Source: a virus. From it: DNA of 64,000 bases. The notes below the pieces were generated by a model that saw only the letters and a program-made list of their open reading frames with translations, made no database searches and was not told the origin of the DNA. Below, piece by piece: positions 6,825 through 15,268 of the stretch; position 1 is the first letter of the stretch, and the number at the start of each line of letters is the position of its first letter. The DNA lies in the IMG/VR virus record IMGVR_UViG_3300042305_001773, positions 124,001 to 188,000 of that record. One strand, given 5' to 3'. The translations under genes were made by a program, and so were the position numbers.

Positions 6825-7946
6825 TCAGCGCTTCTTCTTGCGCTTCAGAATGCTGTTGCGGTCATTCTGGCGGCCGGTGCGGCGGACATTGTCTTCTGTC
6901 AGGTAGACGTCCAGATCTACACCCACAACGGTGGTGATGCTGATCGGCGGGAAGTAGCTGCTCTTGCCGTTTTCATCCCGGGCGTTGTAGTTGCCCTGCA
7001 TGTAAACCTCAATTGCAGCAAGGATTTTTACCACGCAGCCGAAGTGCTCGGCGCGCGCCTGACCTACACGCTCGTGCAGCAGCCACTCGGTGTAGCCAAT
7101 CGGATCCCGTTTGCGGCCCTTCTGCATGCCGCAGTTGCCGTCCTGCATCTTTTCAAAGAAAGACAGCGTATTTCTGGCGCCGTACTTCTTGGCTGCCAGC
7201 AGATAAGCCGTCAGCAGCGGAGACCGGAACAGCATGGTCGTGCCGCGCTTGGCGCCCGGGTTCAACCCGTCAAGCGCCGTCAGCTCTTCCTTGAACGCCG
7301 CAACGTAATCAATCGCAGTCGCGCGACTGACCGGCGCAAACGTAGCCAGCAGCTCCTGCATCTCGCGAAGCGGGCTCTGCCGGTAGCACGCCAGCATGAT
7401 CTCGTACGCGTACGACAGCGGCGTGGGCAGGCCCAGCGACTTCTGCAGCAGCGGCGAGTTCATCGGCACGCCATGATACAGCAGCGCGCCGTGGATCAGG
7501 TCCGCGGACGTGTTGACCGCATCGCGGCTGTCATAGAACAGGCAGAGCTTGCCCGCTTCTTCAGCGTTGCGCACGGGCACAACCGTAACGCACACGCGTT
7601 CGGGGATTACATCGGACAGGCCCTGCCACCAGACCTCGCCGCGGGTGTGAGCCGTGAGCTTCCACCTGTTTCCGCGCGGGTCCTCCGCCATAAACACATC
7701 TTCGTGCAGATTCGGCACGAACTTGTGGAGGTGCTTCGCCTTCGGGGCGCGCACGACCTGATCACGCGGCTGCCGCGGGTTAGCTGGCACAGCATGCCAC
7801 TGCGCTACGGACATGTAGCGCACTTCCTTCTTTTTGGTTTCAACCTTGGGCGGCTTACGCACCGCCTCAATCTTGATCTTGCGCGCAGCTCGTCGCTGCC
7901 GCTCTTCGTCGCCGGGGTTATCAGCAGCAATCGTCTTGTCTGACAT
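6825..7946 (-). CDS. ParB-like domain protein, 373 aa
   Basis: After a Lys/Arg-rich N-terminus, residues about 55-150 carry a phrase W-K-L-T-A-H-T-R-G-E-V-W-W-Q-G, then beta strands and 'FYDSRDAVNTSAD'. This resembles phage proteins with a ParB/sulfiredoxin-type N-terminal fold, where the motif is normally GHTR; here the Gly is Ala. The C-terminal part is helical and of unknown function, ending in a poly-Lys/Arg tail. In bacteria ParB domains bind CTP and centromere DNA; phage relatives include nucleases and unassigned proteins. It is closed by a strong terminator, so the operon from higher coordinates ends here. Confidence 0.5.
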   Translation of the reverse strand: MSDKTIAADNPGDEERQRRAARKIKIEAVRKPPKVETKKKEVRYMSVAQWHAVPANPRQPRDQVVRAPKAKHLHKFVPNLHEDVFMAEDPRGNRWKLTAHTRGEVWWQGLSDVIPERVCVTVVPVRNAEEAGKLCLFYDSRDAVNTSADLIHGALLYHGVPMNSPLLQKSLGLPTPLSYAYEIMLACYRQSPLREMQELLATFAPVSRATAIDYVAAFKEELTALDGLNPGAKRGTTMLFRSPLLTAYLLAAKKYGARNTLSFFEKMQDGNCGMQKGRKRDPIGYTEWLLHERVGQARAEHFGCVVKILAAIEVYMQGNYNARDENGKSSYFPPISITTVVGVDLDVYLTEDNVRRTGRQNDRNSILKRKKKR

Positions 7947-7963
7947 TTTGCTCTTTCTTTTGG

Positions 7964-8302
7964 TTAAGTTGCAGCTACTTCCGGTTCGCTGCTTGGTTCG
8001 GATTTAGCCGGAATTTCAGCTTCCGGCAGCATGTCGTACAGCCCCATTTCCATGTCAAGGATCATGGGGTTTGGCACGTCAGGACCGCCGTAGATTAGGC
8101 AGCGCACGTGCGGGTCAGCTGGCTTACCGGCAATGTGCTCGTGCAACATTGAGAACGTGATGATATAAAACCGTTCTTCCGGCAGTCGGTCGATGAGGTC
8201 CTGCGGTAGCGCGCGATTGTATTTCATCACGTCGCGCGAAATGTGATTGATGCGGTTGAGAAATTCTTTGTCTAGGTACTTGTATTTTGTGACTTCAGCC
8301 AT
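7964..8302 (-). CDS. hypothetical protein, 112 aa
   Basis: Start chosen at ATG 8302, 8 nt after the stop of the small membrane gene; the frame runs open to 8512 but that part is Arg/Ser-rich shadow of the neighbour. The protein has a helical N-terminal half and an acidic, Pro/Glu-rich C-terminus. No family recognised. Confidence 0.55.
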   Translation of the reverse strand: MAEVTKYKYLDKEFLNRINHISRDVMKYNRALPQDLIDRLPEERFYIITFSMLHEHIAGKPADPHVRCLIYGGPDVPNPMILDMEMGLYDMLPEAEIPAKSEPSSEPEVAAT

Positions 8303-8309
8303 TGGATGT

Positions 8310-8564
8310 TTAGCGCTGGCGCGCTTTTTGTGCGTTGTGAAATTTGAGAACGGCATCGGCCGCCTGCTTTGATTCCGCGTCGCTATATCCTTCGAGCTTG
8401 AATCTGTTTTTGACGTAGTTATGTTCAGCTGACGACGGGTCTGGTTTGAACGTCGCCTGTTGCGGCGGTACGGTTGCCGCGCCGAAGATAGCCGCAATAA
8501 TGCCGATAACAAGCGCTACGACAAATACCGGCCATCCAAAGCCGCCGCTGTTGTTTTGATTCAT
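8310..8564 (-). CDS. single-pass membrane protein, 84 aa
   Basis: A short polar N-terminus (M-N-Q-N-N-S-G-G) is followed by one membrane helix at about residues 11-32 (V/A/I/G-rich), then a soluble basic domain. Topology is probably N-out/C-in, but this is inference. Function unknown. ATG at 8564 overlaps the stop of the upstream gene (ATGA). Confidence 0.65.
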   Translation of the reverse strand: MNQNNSGGFGWPVFVVALVIGIIAAIFGAATVPPQQATFKPDPSSAEHNYVKNRFKLEGYSDAESKQAADAVLKFHNAQKARQR

Positions 8565-8860
8565 GCGTTTGCCTTTCTGTGCGCTTTGTCTAGCGCGTCA
8601 ATTGCCTTTGTTAGCTCGGGCATCCGTTCATCCTCTTCAAACATTCCGTCGCCTTTTGTGTTGGCTTCGTACACAGTTTCGTCGCCGCAGTCGGGGTAGT
8701 CGGCGCGGAAGTAGCCGTGACGCAAACGCAAGTAGCCCGCTTGTTTGCCGTTATCGTCTAGCACGTCGTACTGTTCTGGGCATGCGACAGATGTTTGTTT
8801 AAGTGTGTAACCGCCGATGCAAAGATCGGGCTCGTCCCAGTTGGGGTCATTCTGCGCCAT
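8561..8860 (-). CDS. hypothetical protein, 99 aa
   Basis: Start set at ATG 8860, with GGAG 7 nt upstream; it overlaps the end of the upstream gene by 14 nt. A longer frame to 8905 exists. Beta-rich, acidic protein (the C-terminal third is helical). No family recognised. Confidence 0.55.
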   Translation of the reverse strand: MAQNDPNWDEPDLCIGGYTLKQTSVACPEQYDVLDDNGKQAGYLRLRHGYFRADYPDCGDETVYEANTKGDGMFEEDERMPELTKAIDALDKAHRKANA

Positions 8861-9110
8861 TTGGGGGCTCCATGCCGCTAGTGATGATGTTGGGAAATTG
8901 CTCACGAAATTGCTTTTTGGTCCAGAAGATATCTTTATGCCCTTCGGCGGCCAGTTCCATTTCGCACTCCATAGGGTAGTGCCGAAGGACGCTCAATGCC
9001 CGCTGGCGAATTGCTTTCGGGACCTTTGGTGTTTTTTTTGGATCTAATAGGTCGCGCATAAACTCGCGGGCGTATTGTACGGCTCTAAAGCGCTCGTCGG
9101 GCATTGTCAT
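8847..9110 (-). CDS. BPSL0761-like protein
   Basis: The sequence opens M-T-M-P-D-E-R-F-R-A-V-Q and continues with a helical block and 'RALSVLRHYP', a pattern I know from small bacterial proteins annotated as the BPSL0761 family (function unknown, common on mobile elements). ATG at 9110 has AGGAGA 7 nt upstream; the longer frame to 9194 is a poly-Arg antisense artefact of the neighbour's acidic tail. About 87 aa. Confidence 0.6.
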   Translation of the reverse strand: MTMPDERFRAVQYAREFMRDLLDPKKTPKVPKAIRQRALSVLRHYPMECEMELAAEGHKDIFWTKKQFREQFPNIITSGMEPPNGAE

Positions 9111-9112
9111 TT

Positions 9113-9316
9113 TTAATCTCCTGTTTCGTCGTCGTCTTCTTCTTCGCCGTCTCGGTAGTAGCCCTCGCGTGCGTCGACCAACTCCATAACGCACACCGAA
9201 TGCTCTACGATATTTTGGTCGTCAATCCAATCTTGCGCTTGCGCGTCATCGGCAAACGGGCCGTGAATTGAATATCCCATATCAGGATTACCAATTACGG
9301 CAACATATTGCGTCAT
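9113..9316 (-). CDS. small acidic protein, 67 aa
   Basis: N-terminal 45 residues look like a compact alpha/beta fold ('MTQYVAVIGNPDMGYSIHGP'); the C-terminus is a run of Asp/Glu. No family recognised. Coupled to the 149-aa gene by a short overlap at 9313-9316. Confidence 0.5.
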   Translation of the reverse strand: MTQYVAVIGNPDMGYSIHGPFADDAQAQDWIDDQNIVEHSVCVMELVDAREGYYRDGEEEDDDETGD

Positions 9317-9762
9317 TCGCTCTCCTTTGGCTCGTTTTCAAGTTCATCGCCGCTGCTCTTTTTTATCGGCGTGTATCCGTTCTTTTCAGCCTCAGCCGGC
9401 GACAGCGTGCGCAGCCAGTGTCCCGTCGAGCACAGCTGCCCGCGTTCGCCTGTGACTTCGCAAATCTTGTACGACATAGCTTCTGCCGTGCTGCACACGC
9501 CAGACGTGAACTCGTCTCCGCCGTAACTGTACAAACGCAACCCGCCAAACTTTTCTTTGATTTGGCTGAAACGAAAAGGAGGGCATTCTGGTCTGTATTT
9601 AATGTGATTCTGAATCACACTGCACGCGGTATAGATCAAATCAAACCAACCGTCGGAGCACTCACAGCCGAAACAGATCAGGGTTTCTGTTGGCGGTTTG
9701 TCGTGATCTTTGAACAGATCCGGGAACTCCGCGATAAGCCGCTGTTCAAGTTCGTCTCTCAT
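9313..9762 (-). CDS. conserved phage protein with GWFDLI motif
   Basis: The phrases 'CSDGWFDLI', 'KEKFGGLRLY' and 'AEAMSYKICEVTG' in this order are typical of a widespread phage/prophage protein family of unknown function. Two to four cysteines in conserved places might bind metal. Length (149 aa) fits that family. Confidence 0.6.
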   Translation of the reverse strand: MRDELEQRLIAEFPDLFKDHDKPPTETLICFGCECSDGWFDLIYTACSVIQNHIKYRPECPPFRFSQIKEKFGGLRLYSYGGDEFTSGVCSTAEAMSYKICEVTGERGQLCSTGHWLRTLSPAEAEKNGYTPIKKSSGDELENEPKESE

Positions 9763-10030
9763 TTTTTCCGTCCTTGGGTTTACGTTTCTTTACCGGTTTT
9801 TCTACCGTTCGTTCAAATTTTCGCAGCAGGTCAGTTACGGCGTCTTGTACGTCAAACGTTTTGCCCAGCTCGTCAAATGCAGATGGTTCGGGTAGGTACG
9901 GGTCTTCTTTGCCTTCTTTAAGCGCGGCGTTGTACTCCCGGATTAGTTCAATTTTGCGCGAGCCGAGCGCAGTGTTAACAACCCGGAGGGCTTCGTAGAC
10001 CAGCTGCGCTTCTTGCGCGGTGAGTTTCAT
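9746..10030 (-). CDS. hypothetical helical protein, 94 aa
   Basis: Helical protein with a Lys/Arg-rich C-terminus; no family recognised. ATG at 10030 is preceded by GGAG 5 nt upstream, within the stop region of the upstream gene. Confidence 0.55.
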   Translation of the reverse strand: MKLTAQEAQLVYEALRVVNTALGSRKIELIREYNAALKEGKEDPYLPEPSAFDELGKTFDVQDAVTDLLRKFERTVEKPVKKRKPKDGKNERRT

Positions 10031-10031
10031 G

Positions 10032-10556
10032 TTACTCCGCCATTGCTACAACGCGGCGTCGGTTTTTCTTTTCGGTCAACGTTGCCGGTTCAACGTGTTT
10101 GAGTTGTGACCCCGGAATCAGCGCGGCCATGTGGTGCAGAAACGTCTGTTCAAACTCGTCTTTAGTCAGGTCAGAGTAGGTGCCCATGCTACCTTTGTGG
10201 TACACCATCTCGCCGCGGTAGAGCAGCTTGCCTTCCTTGGTCATTCTGCATTTCCACGAGCACAAACAACCAGACCGCCGATTCCACACCTCAAGTCCGA
10301 CTATGACGTCTTCTTTTCTGACGTATTTGCCGCACTTACCGACCGGGATTTCTAGCTCTTCGAGATCCTGATCGTAGTGCGGGACAATGATATCTTTGGC
10401 GCTGTCCCAAACCGCTGGGATACATGTGTCCATAAAAGCCGCGTGCTGCCGGGCGAGCTGGTCGTCTTTCTTTTTTTCTTTAGCTATCAGCTCGTCGCAA
10501 ATTTTTCTTTGCTGAGCCACGATCAAGCCTAAAAGCTCATGGTTTTGTTGTTCCAC
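10032..10556 (-). CDS. hypothetical protein, about 174 aa
   Basis: I place the start at GTG 10554-10556, which has GAGG 6 nt upstream; ATG at 10574 or 10625 would lengthen it. N-terminal helical region with Lys-rich coil (about residues 1-55), then a mixed alpha/beta part with three cysteines near the middle ('CLCSWKC'). No family recognised. Confidence 0.5.
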   Translation of the reverse strand: MEQQNHELLGLIVAQQRKICDELIAKEKKKDDQLARQHAAFMDTCIPAVWDSAKDIIVPHYDQDLEELEIPVGKCGKYVRKEDVIVGLEVWNRRSGCLCSWKCRMTKEGKLLYRGEMVYHKGSMGTYSDLTKDEFEQTFLHHMAALIPGSQLKHVEPATLTEKKNRRRVVAMAE

Positions 10557-10806
10557 TTTTGTCCTCAATGACATCCCAGCCAATGTGCCCGAATACTCTT
10601 TTGGTGGCGCGAAAATCGTCACCATTGTCTAGCCCGGGCACTATCAGCACGAGGGTTTTGTTTTTCTTATCAATGCGAAACGTGGTGCCAGATCTGGGTA
10701 TTCCCCACACAGCGTCTTGCGCCGTGACCGCCACGAGATTACGGCACCAGTTCAGTACGGCTTCAGACGGATGATCCAGCTCAAAATTGTCATTGAGCGC
10801 TACCAT
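10537..10806 (-). CDS. hypothetical protein, 89 aa
   Basis: Small alpha/beta protein with 'WGIPRSGTTFRIDKKNKT' and 'KRVFGHIGWDVIE'. No family recognised. Overlaps both neighbours by 17-20 nt. Confidence 0.5.
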   Translation of the reverse strand: MVALNDNFELDHPSEAVLNWCRNLVAVTAQDAVWGIPRSGTTFRIDKKNKTLVLIVPGLDNGDDFRATKRVFGHIGWDVIEDKSGTTKP

Positions 10807-11314
10807 CGGGTTTCGTTTCTCCGGCGGTCAAGGGTTCAGTTTTAAAGTAGTTGTTAGCAGCCGCGGCCCTGATATAGTCTCCTACCAAGAGGTCATGCCC
10901 GACTTCAAGTTTGGCAAAGTCGCGCAATAGATCGCCCGGGTATGTCGCGTTGTAGTCCAGCACGTCGGGCCAGCTGGCTGCTTCTTCGGCGTAGTTCTGA
11001 TCAAAGCCCGCCTGTTTGTAGCACTCAATGGCCGTGGCGCGATAAATCGTTTCGGCGTTAATGCCTTTAAACGACGTCGGCGCGTCTGGGCGCTGGTCTT
11101 GTTCCAGTTCTTCGTCCAGTTCTTTGTACTGCAGCTCTGCTAAATCGATCAGCGCCGACGCAACAGCCGGAATAACAATACTTGCTTTTTCAACGGTACC
11201 TTCGTCGGCAAAGCTGGCGGCAAACGCGCGCAGCGCAATTTCACGCAGTTCTTCTGCTTCAATCAGCGTTTTATTTGCGACGATATATCGCAGCTGCAAA
11301 TCGTCTTTGTTCAT
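10790..11314 (-). CDS. hypothetical protein, 174 aa
   Basis: Mostly helical, acidic protein of no recognised family. Residues about 95-150 ('ECYKQAGFDQNYAEEAA...') look like a separate helical domain. Its ATG (11314) overlaps the preceding stop (ATGA). Confidence 0.55.
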   Translation of the reverse strand: MNKDDLQLRYIVANKTLIEAEELREIALRAFAASFADEGTVEKASIVIPAVASALIDLAELQYKELDEELEQDQRPDAPTSFKGINAETIYRATAIECYKQAGFDQNYAEEAASWPDVLDYNATYPGDLLRDFAKLEVGHDLLVGDYIRAAAANNYFKTEPLTAGETKPDGSAQ

Positions 11315-11685
11315 ACAGAACTCGCTTCTGGTTTAGGATCAAGGCGCGTGTGCAGCTCGTCGCGCCATACGTACGCCTGAGATCCGCGCCCAAACTTGGT
11401 CGGGCAGTTGATATCAAAATCGCGGATCATGCTGGATAGCGCGTCTAGCCCGTAGATTCCTCGCATCTGGTTGACCGGCTTGCCATCGGGCCCGGAGATG
11501 GTGTATTTCGGATTGCTGAAATCGCTCTCGTAAATCGTGGTGCAGCGATCGACCATCTCTTGCGGTACGCCAATGTCCAAAAAAGCCTGCGGTTCAAATA
11601 TCGTGTGGCCGTCACATATGTCTGCGGCGGCGAGCACAATGTGCGCAGGAATATCGGTCCATTTGATTGTGTGGGCGTCAGTCAT
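11311..11685 (-). CDS. hypothetical protein, 124 aa
   Basis: Start at ATG 11685, with GAGGAG 7 nt upstream and overlapping the stop of the zinc-ribbon gene; the longer frame to 11766 is not supported. No family recognised; contains several His, Cys and Asp residues but no clear motif. Confidence 0.55.
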   Translation of the reverse strand: MTDAHTIKWTDIPAHIVLAAADICDGHTIFEPQAFLDIGVPQEMVDRCTTIYESDFSNPKYTISGPDGKPVNQMRGIYGLDALSSMIRDFDINCPTKFGRGSQAYVWRDELHTRLDPKPEASSV

Positions 11686-11917
11686 CTGTTTGCTCCTCGC
11701 ATACGCTGTCGTAGTTTTGCTCGTCGTCGCTGCTGAGTCCTTCGTATTCGGTAATGCAGCCGCCACACACGAGCCGATTGACCCATCGATGCGCGTCGTC
11801 TATGTCGATCTCTTCACCGCAAGCAGCGCACGGAATAATCGTTTCTTCTAGGTAGGCTAGCAAGTTTTCTTCGTCCTGCAACGCCGCGTCTTCGATCGTG
11901 TCGTGGATAGAGTGCAT
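11678..11917 (-). CDS. small zinc-ribbon protein, 79 aa
   Basis: C30-x2-C33 and C51-x2-C54 separated by 17 residues form a likely zinc ribbon; the C-terminus is Asp/Glu-rich and the N-terminal 28 residues are helical and acidic. Function unknown; could bind nucleic acid or a host protein. First gene after a strong hairpin at 11933-11965. Confidence 0.6.
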   Translation of the reverse strand: MHSIHDTIEDAALQDEENLLAYLEETIIPCAACGEEIDIDDAHRWVNRLVCGGCITEYEGLSSDDEQNYDSVCEEQTDD

Positions 11918-11932
11918 GGTTGTTCCCCTAGT

Positions 11933-11965
11933 GCCCGGGCGGTAGTTTTTGGCTACCGCCCGGGC
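11933..11965 (-). terminator. 13-bp hairpin, terminator-like, no U-tract
   Basis: Perfect 13-bp inverted repeat (GCCCGGGCGGTAG, 7-nt loop, complement) lies about 20 nt after the stop of the 207-aa gene. No run of Us follows on the minus strand, so it may be a rho-assisted or processing hairpin rather than a classical terminator. Confidence 0.5.
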
Positions 11966-11984
11966 AGAGACTTCGGTTTAGATA

Positions 11985-12608
11985 TCAGTCCCAGACGCGG
12001 ATGACGGTGTTGTCCCGTGCAACCGTACGCTGGTAGGTGATCCGATACGTGCCCGGCGGCAGCAGCCAGTCGCCGTGCTCGGGGTGCGCGATCGTGTTGG
12101 CCTTGGTCAGCCTGAGAATTGGGCCGGCAAACGCGAGCATTGCGGTCGCGTCTTGCGCTGTCAGTTTGTTCGTCGTCCCACCGCCTTGCGCCCGACGATC
12201 GGCCCACTCGGCTTCCTGCAGACGCGGCCGCCAGTTCGGCTCAGCCGTGGAGATCCCGCGCATTTCGGCCAGCTGAGTAAACATCTCACGCGAACCAGCC
12301 TCAACCGGGCTGTAAACAGTGACGCCGTCTCCGTGGGCCAGACAGTGCCGGCTGCCCTTAGTGTTGCCCTCGGCAAGCTGGAGCGGGAATACCGGCTGCA
12401 GCGTACGCGTGTAGAGCATCGGCGTCTCCGAAACGTCATCAATCTTCTGAATGTAAATATCGCCCTGTCGAACAGCATCGCCTACGCTAGCCGCCTCGGG
12501 AAACTGCTGCGGGGCGTCGTTCTTAATCTGCTCAACAGCCGCGGCGGCAGCACGAAGCCGCGCCACCGTGGCGTGCGAAACCGGGGCGTCAATAACAGCT
12601 GTACTCAT
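11985..12608 (-). CDS. conserved protein with HPEH...LPPGTY-QR motif
   Basis: ATG at 12608 with AAGGAG upstream; about 207 aa. The C-terminal two-thirds follow a pattern seen in small bacterial and phage proteins: an initial R-Q-G-D, a central 'LAEGN...GSRHCLAH', then 'HPEHGDWLLPPGTYRITYQR'. In related proteins the central phrase is usually GEVTGHAH; its altered form here suggests divergence. Function of the family is unknown. Alternative frames to 12704 are not supported. Confidence 0.55.
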   Translation of the reverse strand: MSTAVIDAPVSHATVARLRAAAAAVEQIKNDAPQQFPEAASVGDAVRQGDIYIQKIDDVSETPMLYTRTLQPVFPLQLAEGNTKGSRHCLAHGDGVTVYSPVEAGSREMFTQLAEMRGISTAEPNWRPRLQEAEWADRRAQGGGTTNKLTAQDATAMLAFAGPILRLTKANTIAHPEHGDWLLPPGTYRITYQRTVARDNTVIRVWD

Positions 12609-12628
12609 GAAAAACTCCTTTGGTTGAT

Positions 12629-14059
12629 TTACGATGCACCAATAACTCGAACCTGATGGGCGGCGTACGGAACACGCGACGTAGTTCCGGCGTCGGCCAT
12701 CCACCGCTGCGCTTCTACGCAGGTGTTAACATCACGCGGCACGCTGATGAAGTAACGCCGCCCCGTAGAGCGGCAGAACAGCACCATTCGATTTTGACCC
12801 GTCCTGTTTTCTTGGCCGTTTGGCGGACCAACCAGCATCTCGGTCGTGTTATCAATATCGTTAACACGGCTGTCGAGCACTGGGCAGTCTGCCTCAGCAA
12901 TAAAGCGATCCCAGCCAAACTTTTCAATAGCGAGGCGGCGCGTTTCCTCGTTACGAATGCGCATGATATGCGCCGTCGACAACCGCTCTGGCTTTGCGAC
13001 AATCGTACGGCCGCCTTCGTTCATAAAGTGCCCGTCGTTAAACCACAGCTTCACGCCGTCGGCCCACTGTACGGCCGGCCCAGTCGTGCTGTGCAGGTTG
13101 TCCGACTCATTCAGCTCGATACGCGGGCGATCGGCAAGAATGATGCACGACGACTGAAACGCGGCAAACGCCGTGCAGTGGTGAAACACTTCGTGTTCCC
13201 ACGTAGTCGTCGGGTCGTCGATCTTCAGGATCTTGCACAGAATTTCGGCGTCGAGGGCCTGCGGCACGCTACCGAGAAACACGCCGTCGTCCGCAATTGA
13301 ATTCGTTGGGTTAACCAACTCATCTATAGCCATGACGCGATTCATTTCGCCAATAGATCCAGCGGTTGAGCTGCTGTCAAAAATGATTTGGCCGCTGATT
13401 TCAGACAGCTTCTTTTCGGTCTTTAATATTTCGTTGTTGCGCATCGTACCGTCCCAGCTACGAAAACTCTCAGTGATCGATTCAAGGCCGATCGTATCGT
13501 TGAGCATGGACCGGAAAAGATTGACGGTAATAGCCAAGTTATTTGTCTTGTACATGACAACGTTTTCTACGTTTTGACCGCGGTTCCGCCACCAGCGACG
13601 ACTCAGGCCAAAAGAGTTCGCGACGAGGTTTTCATTTGTCATGTACTCTGCGCGAATTGCCCGCAACCACGTGCGGGTAAACTCGTTGTTCTGCATGTTG
13701 CTCCACCACCGCCGGCGGTCGCTATTCCATCCGAGCAGCGAGTCTTTGCGTAACGGAATAAGAAACGCGCTGTCAATTTCAAGCTGCTGGCACAACTCTC
13801 GGGCGTATGTCTTGGTCATCCGTCCGCGCACCACCGCCATCGAGATCATGAACGTCACCGGCGACGAGGCAACGTGAAAAGTTACAGGGCTTTTTTTGTG
13901 GCGGTCAGACCGGAACGAGCCTAAACCGCTTGCATAGCCCGCGCGGAGTATGTCCGACGCTTTTGCGACGTTTGGCTGCCCGTTGTGAATAGTCTCAAGC
14001 CAGCGATTGATCGTGTTTTCAACAATGGTTCGAGTTGCTTTGGAGATCTTGGATTTCAT
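12629..14059 (-). CDS. DUF6745-like protein
   Basis: About 476 aa. The middle and C-terminal parts ('RIELNESDNLHSTTGPAVQW', 'DGVKLWFNDG', 'LSTAHIMRIRNEETRRLAIEKFGWDRFIAEA') match my memory of the DUF6745 family, found in actinobacteria, cyanobacteria and planctomycetes, often next to leucine-rich or STM-type genes; function unknown. The N-terminal third is helical and less conserved. Start set at ATG 14059, two nucleotides past the stop of the DUF3085-like gene. Confidence 0.6.
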   Translation of the reverse strand: MKSKISKATRTIVENTINRWLETIHNGQPNVAKASDILRAGYASGLGSFRSDRHKKSPVTFHVASSPVTFMISMAVVRGRMTKTYARELCQQLEIDSAFLIPLRKDSLLGWNSDRRRWWSNMQNNEFTRTWLRAIRAEYMTNENLVANSFGLSRRWWRNRGQNVENVVMYKTNNLAITVNLFRSMLNDTIGLESITESFRSWDGTMRNNEILKTEKKLSEISGQIIFDSSSTAGSIGEMNRVMAIDELVNPTNSIADDGVFLGSVPQALDAEILCKILKIDDPTTTWEHEVFHHCTAFAAFQSSCIILADRPRIELNESDNLHSTTGPAVQWADGVKLWFNDGHFMNEGGRTIVAKPERLSTAHIMRIRNEETRRLAIEKFGWDRFIAEADCPVLDSRVNDIDNTTEMLVGPPNGQENRTGQNRMVLFCRSTGRRYFISVPRDVNTCVEAQRWMADAGTTSRVPYAAHQVRVIGAS

Positions 14060-14060
14060 G

Positions 14061-14516
14061 TTAGATGGTGGTTGCCATGGTTGGGTCAACAAACCCGCAG
14101 TTCAGCGTGCTGTCTGTCAGCACAATTTCAAATGTTTCAAAGTGATCGCAGTTCTGTACCCAGCTGCGCGGAATATTAATTACTTCGGCAAAGTCATCGC
14201 CGCCGACTAATTCTCGGCTATTGTCGTACCATTCGTCGTCGGTATTTGGGTTGCAGTGTTCGGCGTAAACAACGTGTGAGCCGCTATCAACACCTTCGAT
14301 GTCTCTCGGAATACCGTTGCTCATAAGGTATACGCCGCGATCGTGTACAAATACCAATCCGGGGCCTACTGGCGTACGGTCAGTCGGCGGTTCCAGCCCC
14401 AGCTCCTGAAACTGTTCGTCGGTCATGTTTTCGTGACCCATATCAAATTCAGTCGCGGCGTATGCGTGCTCAATGCAGCGCTTTACTTTCGCGGCTTTAA
14501 ACCGTAACACTGGCAT
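14061..14516 (-). CDS. DUF3085-like protein
   Basis: About 151 aa. 'LRFKAAKV', 'PGLVFVHDRGVYLMSNG', 'HVVYAEHCNPNTDDEWYDN' and 'GGDDFAEVI' follow the DUF3085 pattern known from plasmid- and mobile-element-borne proteins of proteobacteria. Function unknown. Followed directly by the DUF6745-like gene. Confidence 0.65.
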   Translation of the reverse strand: MPVLRFKAAKVKRCIEHAYAATEFDMGHENMTDEQFQELGLEPPTDRTPVGPGLVFVHDRGVYLMSNGIPRDIEGVDSGSHVVYAEHCNPNTDDEWYDNSRELVGGDDFAEVINIPRSWVQNCDHFETFEIVLTDSTLNCGFVDPTMATTI

Positions 14517-14871
14517 CAGATAGCTCCTTCTCTAAGTTTTTACCTCTCCCAAACATCCACGAATCGCCCTCTTCTGGCTGAATACGGCGCAGCCAATCGG
14601 CAACGCTGGGGATGCGGCCAAGGTCTTCGTTGACGTGCTGCTCGCCGATATACCGTACCGGTACGACGCGTCCGGCAGAATTTGTGATTACTTTTCCAAA
14701 AATTCGTTCTGATAAGAAAATACCTTCGGAGTGGTGCCGCAGCGCGCGGTGGCGAAAGTCTGCCATGTGCGCTTTGGATCCATCAAACCATTCGTGGATA
14801 GCGAGATAATCGTCTACCTCGCCGCCCCACTTGCGCACTGACGACAGCGCGTGGTGATACGGATGTGCCAT
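14497..14871 (-). CDS. DUF6915-like protein
   Basis: The order 'MAHPYHHALSSVRKWGG', 'DYLAIHEWFDGSKAHMADFRHRALRHHSEGIFL' (several His residues), 'RVVPVRYIGEQHV' and 'DWLRRI' is characteristic of a widespread family annotated DUF6915. The His-rich helices could bind metal, but no activity is established. 124 aa. Overlaps the DUF3085-like gene by 20 nt. Confidence 0.7.
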   Translation of the reverse strand: MAHPYHHALSSVRKWGGEVDDYLAIHEWFDGSKAHMADFRHRALRHHSEGIFLSERIFGKVITNSAGRVVPVRYIGEQHVNEDLGRIPSVADWLRRIQPEEGDSWMFGRGKNLEKELSDASVTV

Positions 14872-15032
14872 TATTTAGCGTCGTACTCTTGGAAAATTTG
14901 AATGGTTTTACGTTCAGCCGCTTTCCAGTGATAGCCGCTGCTAATTAACGTCGCATAGTGGCGCTGCATGGCCGGGTCATTGAACCTTATTTTCAATTTT
15001 GTTTTGTGCGGTTTTTGCGCGCTGGTCGCCAT
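14871..15032 (-). CDS. hypothetical small basic protein, 53 aa
   Basis: ATG at 15032 lies just after the stop TAA of the next gene (15035-15037). The product is basic, with 'KIRFNDPAMQRHYATLISSGYHWKAAERK'-type helix content; too short to assign. Start further upstream (15062) would be inside the neighbour. Confidence 0.5.
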   Translation of the reverse strand: MATSAQKPHKTKLKIRFNDPAMQRHYATLISSGYHWKAAERKTIQIFQEYDAK

Positions 15033-15034
15033 AG

Positions 15035-15268
15035 TTATTCCACAACAGTTGCTGACGACCATACGAAACGTTCAAATAACCAAGCCGGCCCGTCGTTCTC
15101 GTCAAAGACGACAAATGGACCCTCGTAACCTTCGGCGGTTGCGGCGTTAATTGCGTCTTCGTAATGTCCGCCGTCGTTATATTCTGGGTCCGCGCACCTG
15201 ACTTTACAGAAGTAAAAATCAGGTTCGCCGGCCGCGTTGTGCGCGGCTACGACGCATTTGATGTCCAT
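15035..15268 (-). CDS. hypothetical protein, 77 aa
   Basis: Small alpha/beta protein, no family recognised; 'KCVVAAHNAAGEPDFYFCKVRC' in the N-terminal half suggests a compact beta sheet with two cysteines. It directly follows the 113-aa gene. Confidence 0.5.
   Translation of the reverse strand: MDIKCVVAAHNAAGEPDFYFCKVRCADPEYNDGGHYEDAINAATAEGYEGPFVVFDENDGPAWLFERFVWSSATVVE

Noticed and set aside
7044-7943. Plus-strand 299-aa frame opposite the ParB-like gene
   Set aside because: Arg/Gln/Leu-rich antisense frame without motif; the minus-strand gene has recognisable motifs and a terminator.
12075-12656. Plus-strand 193-aa frame opposite the LPPGTY gene
   Set aside because: Antisense frame with no motif; minus-strand gene has a good ribosome binding site.
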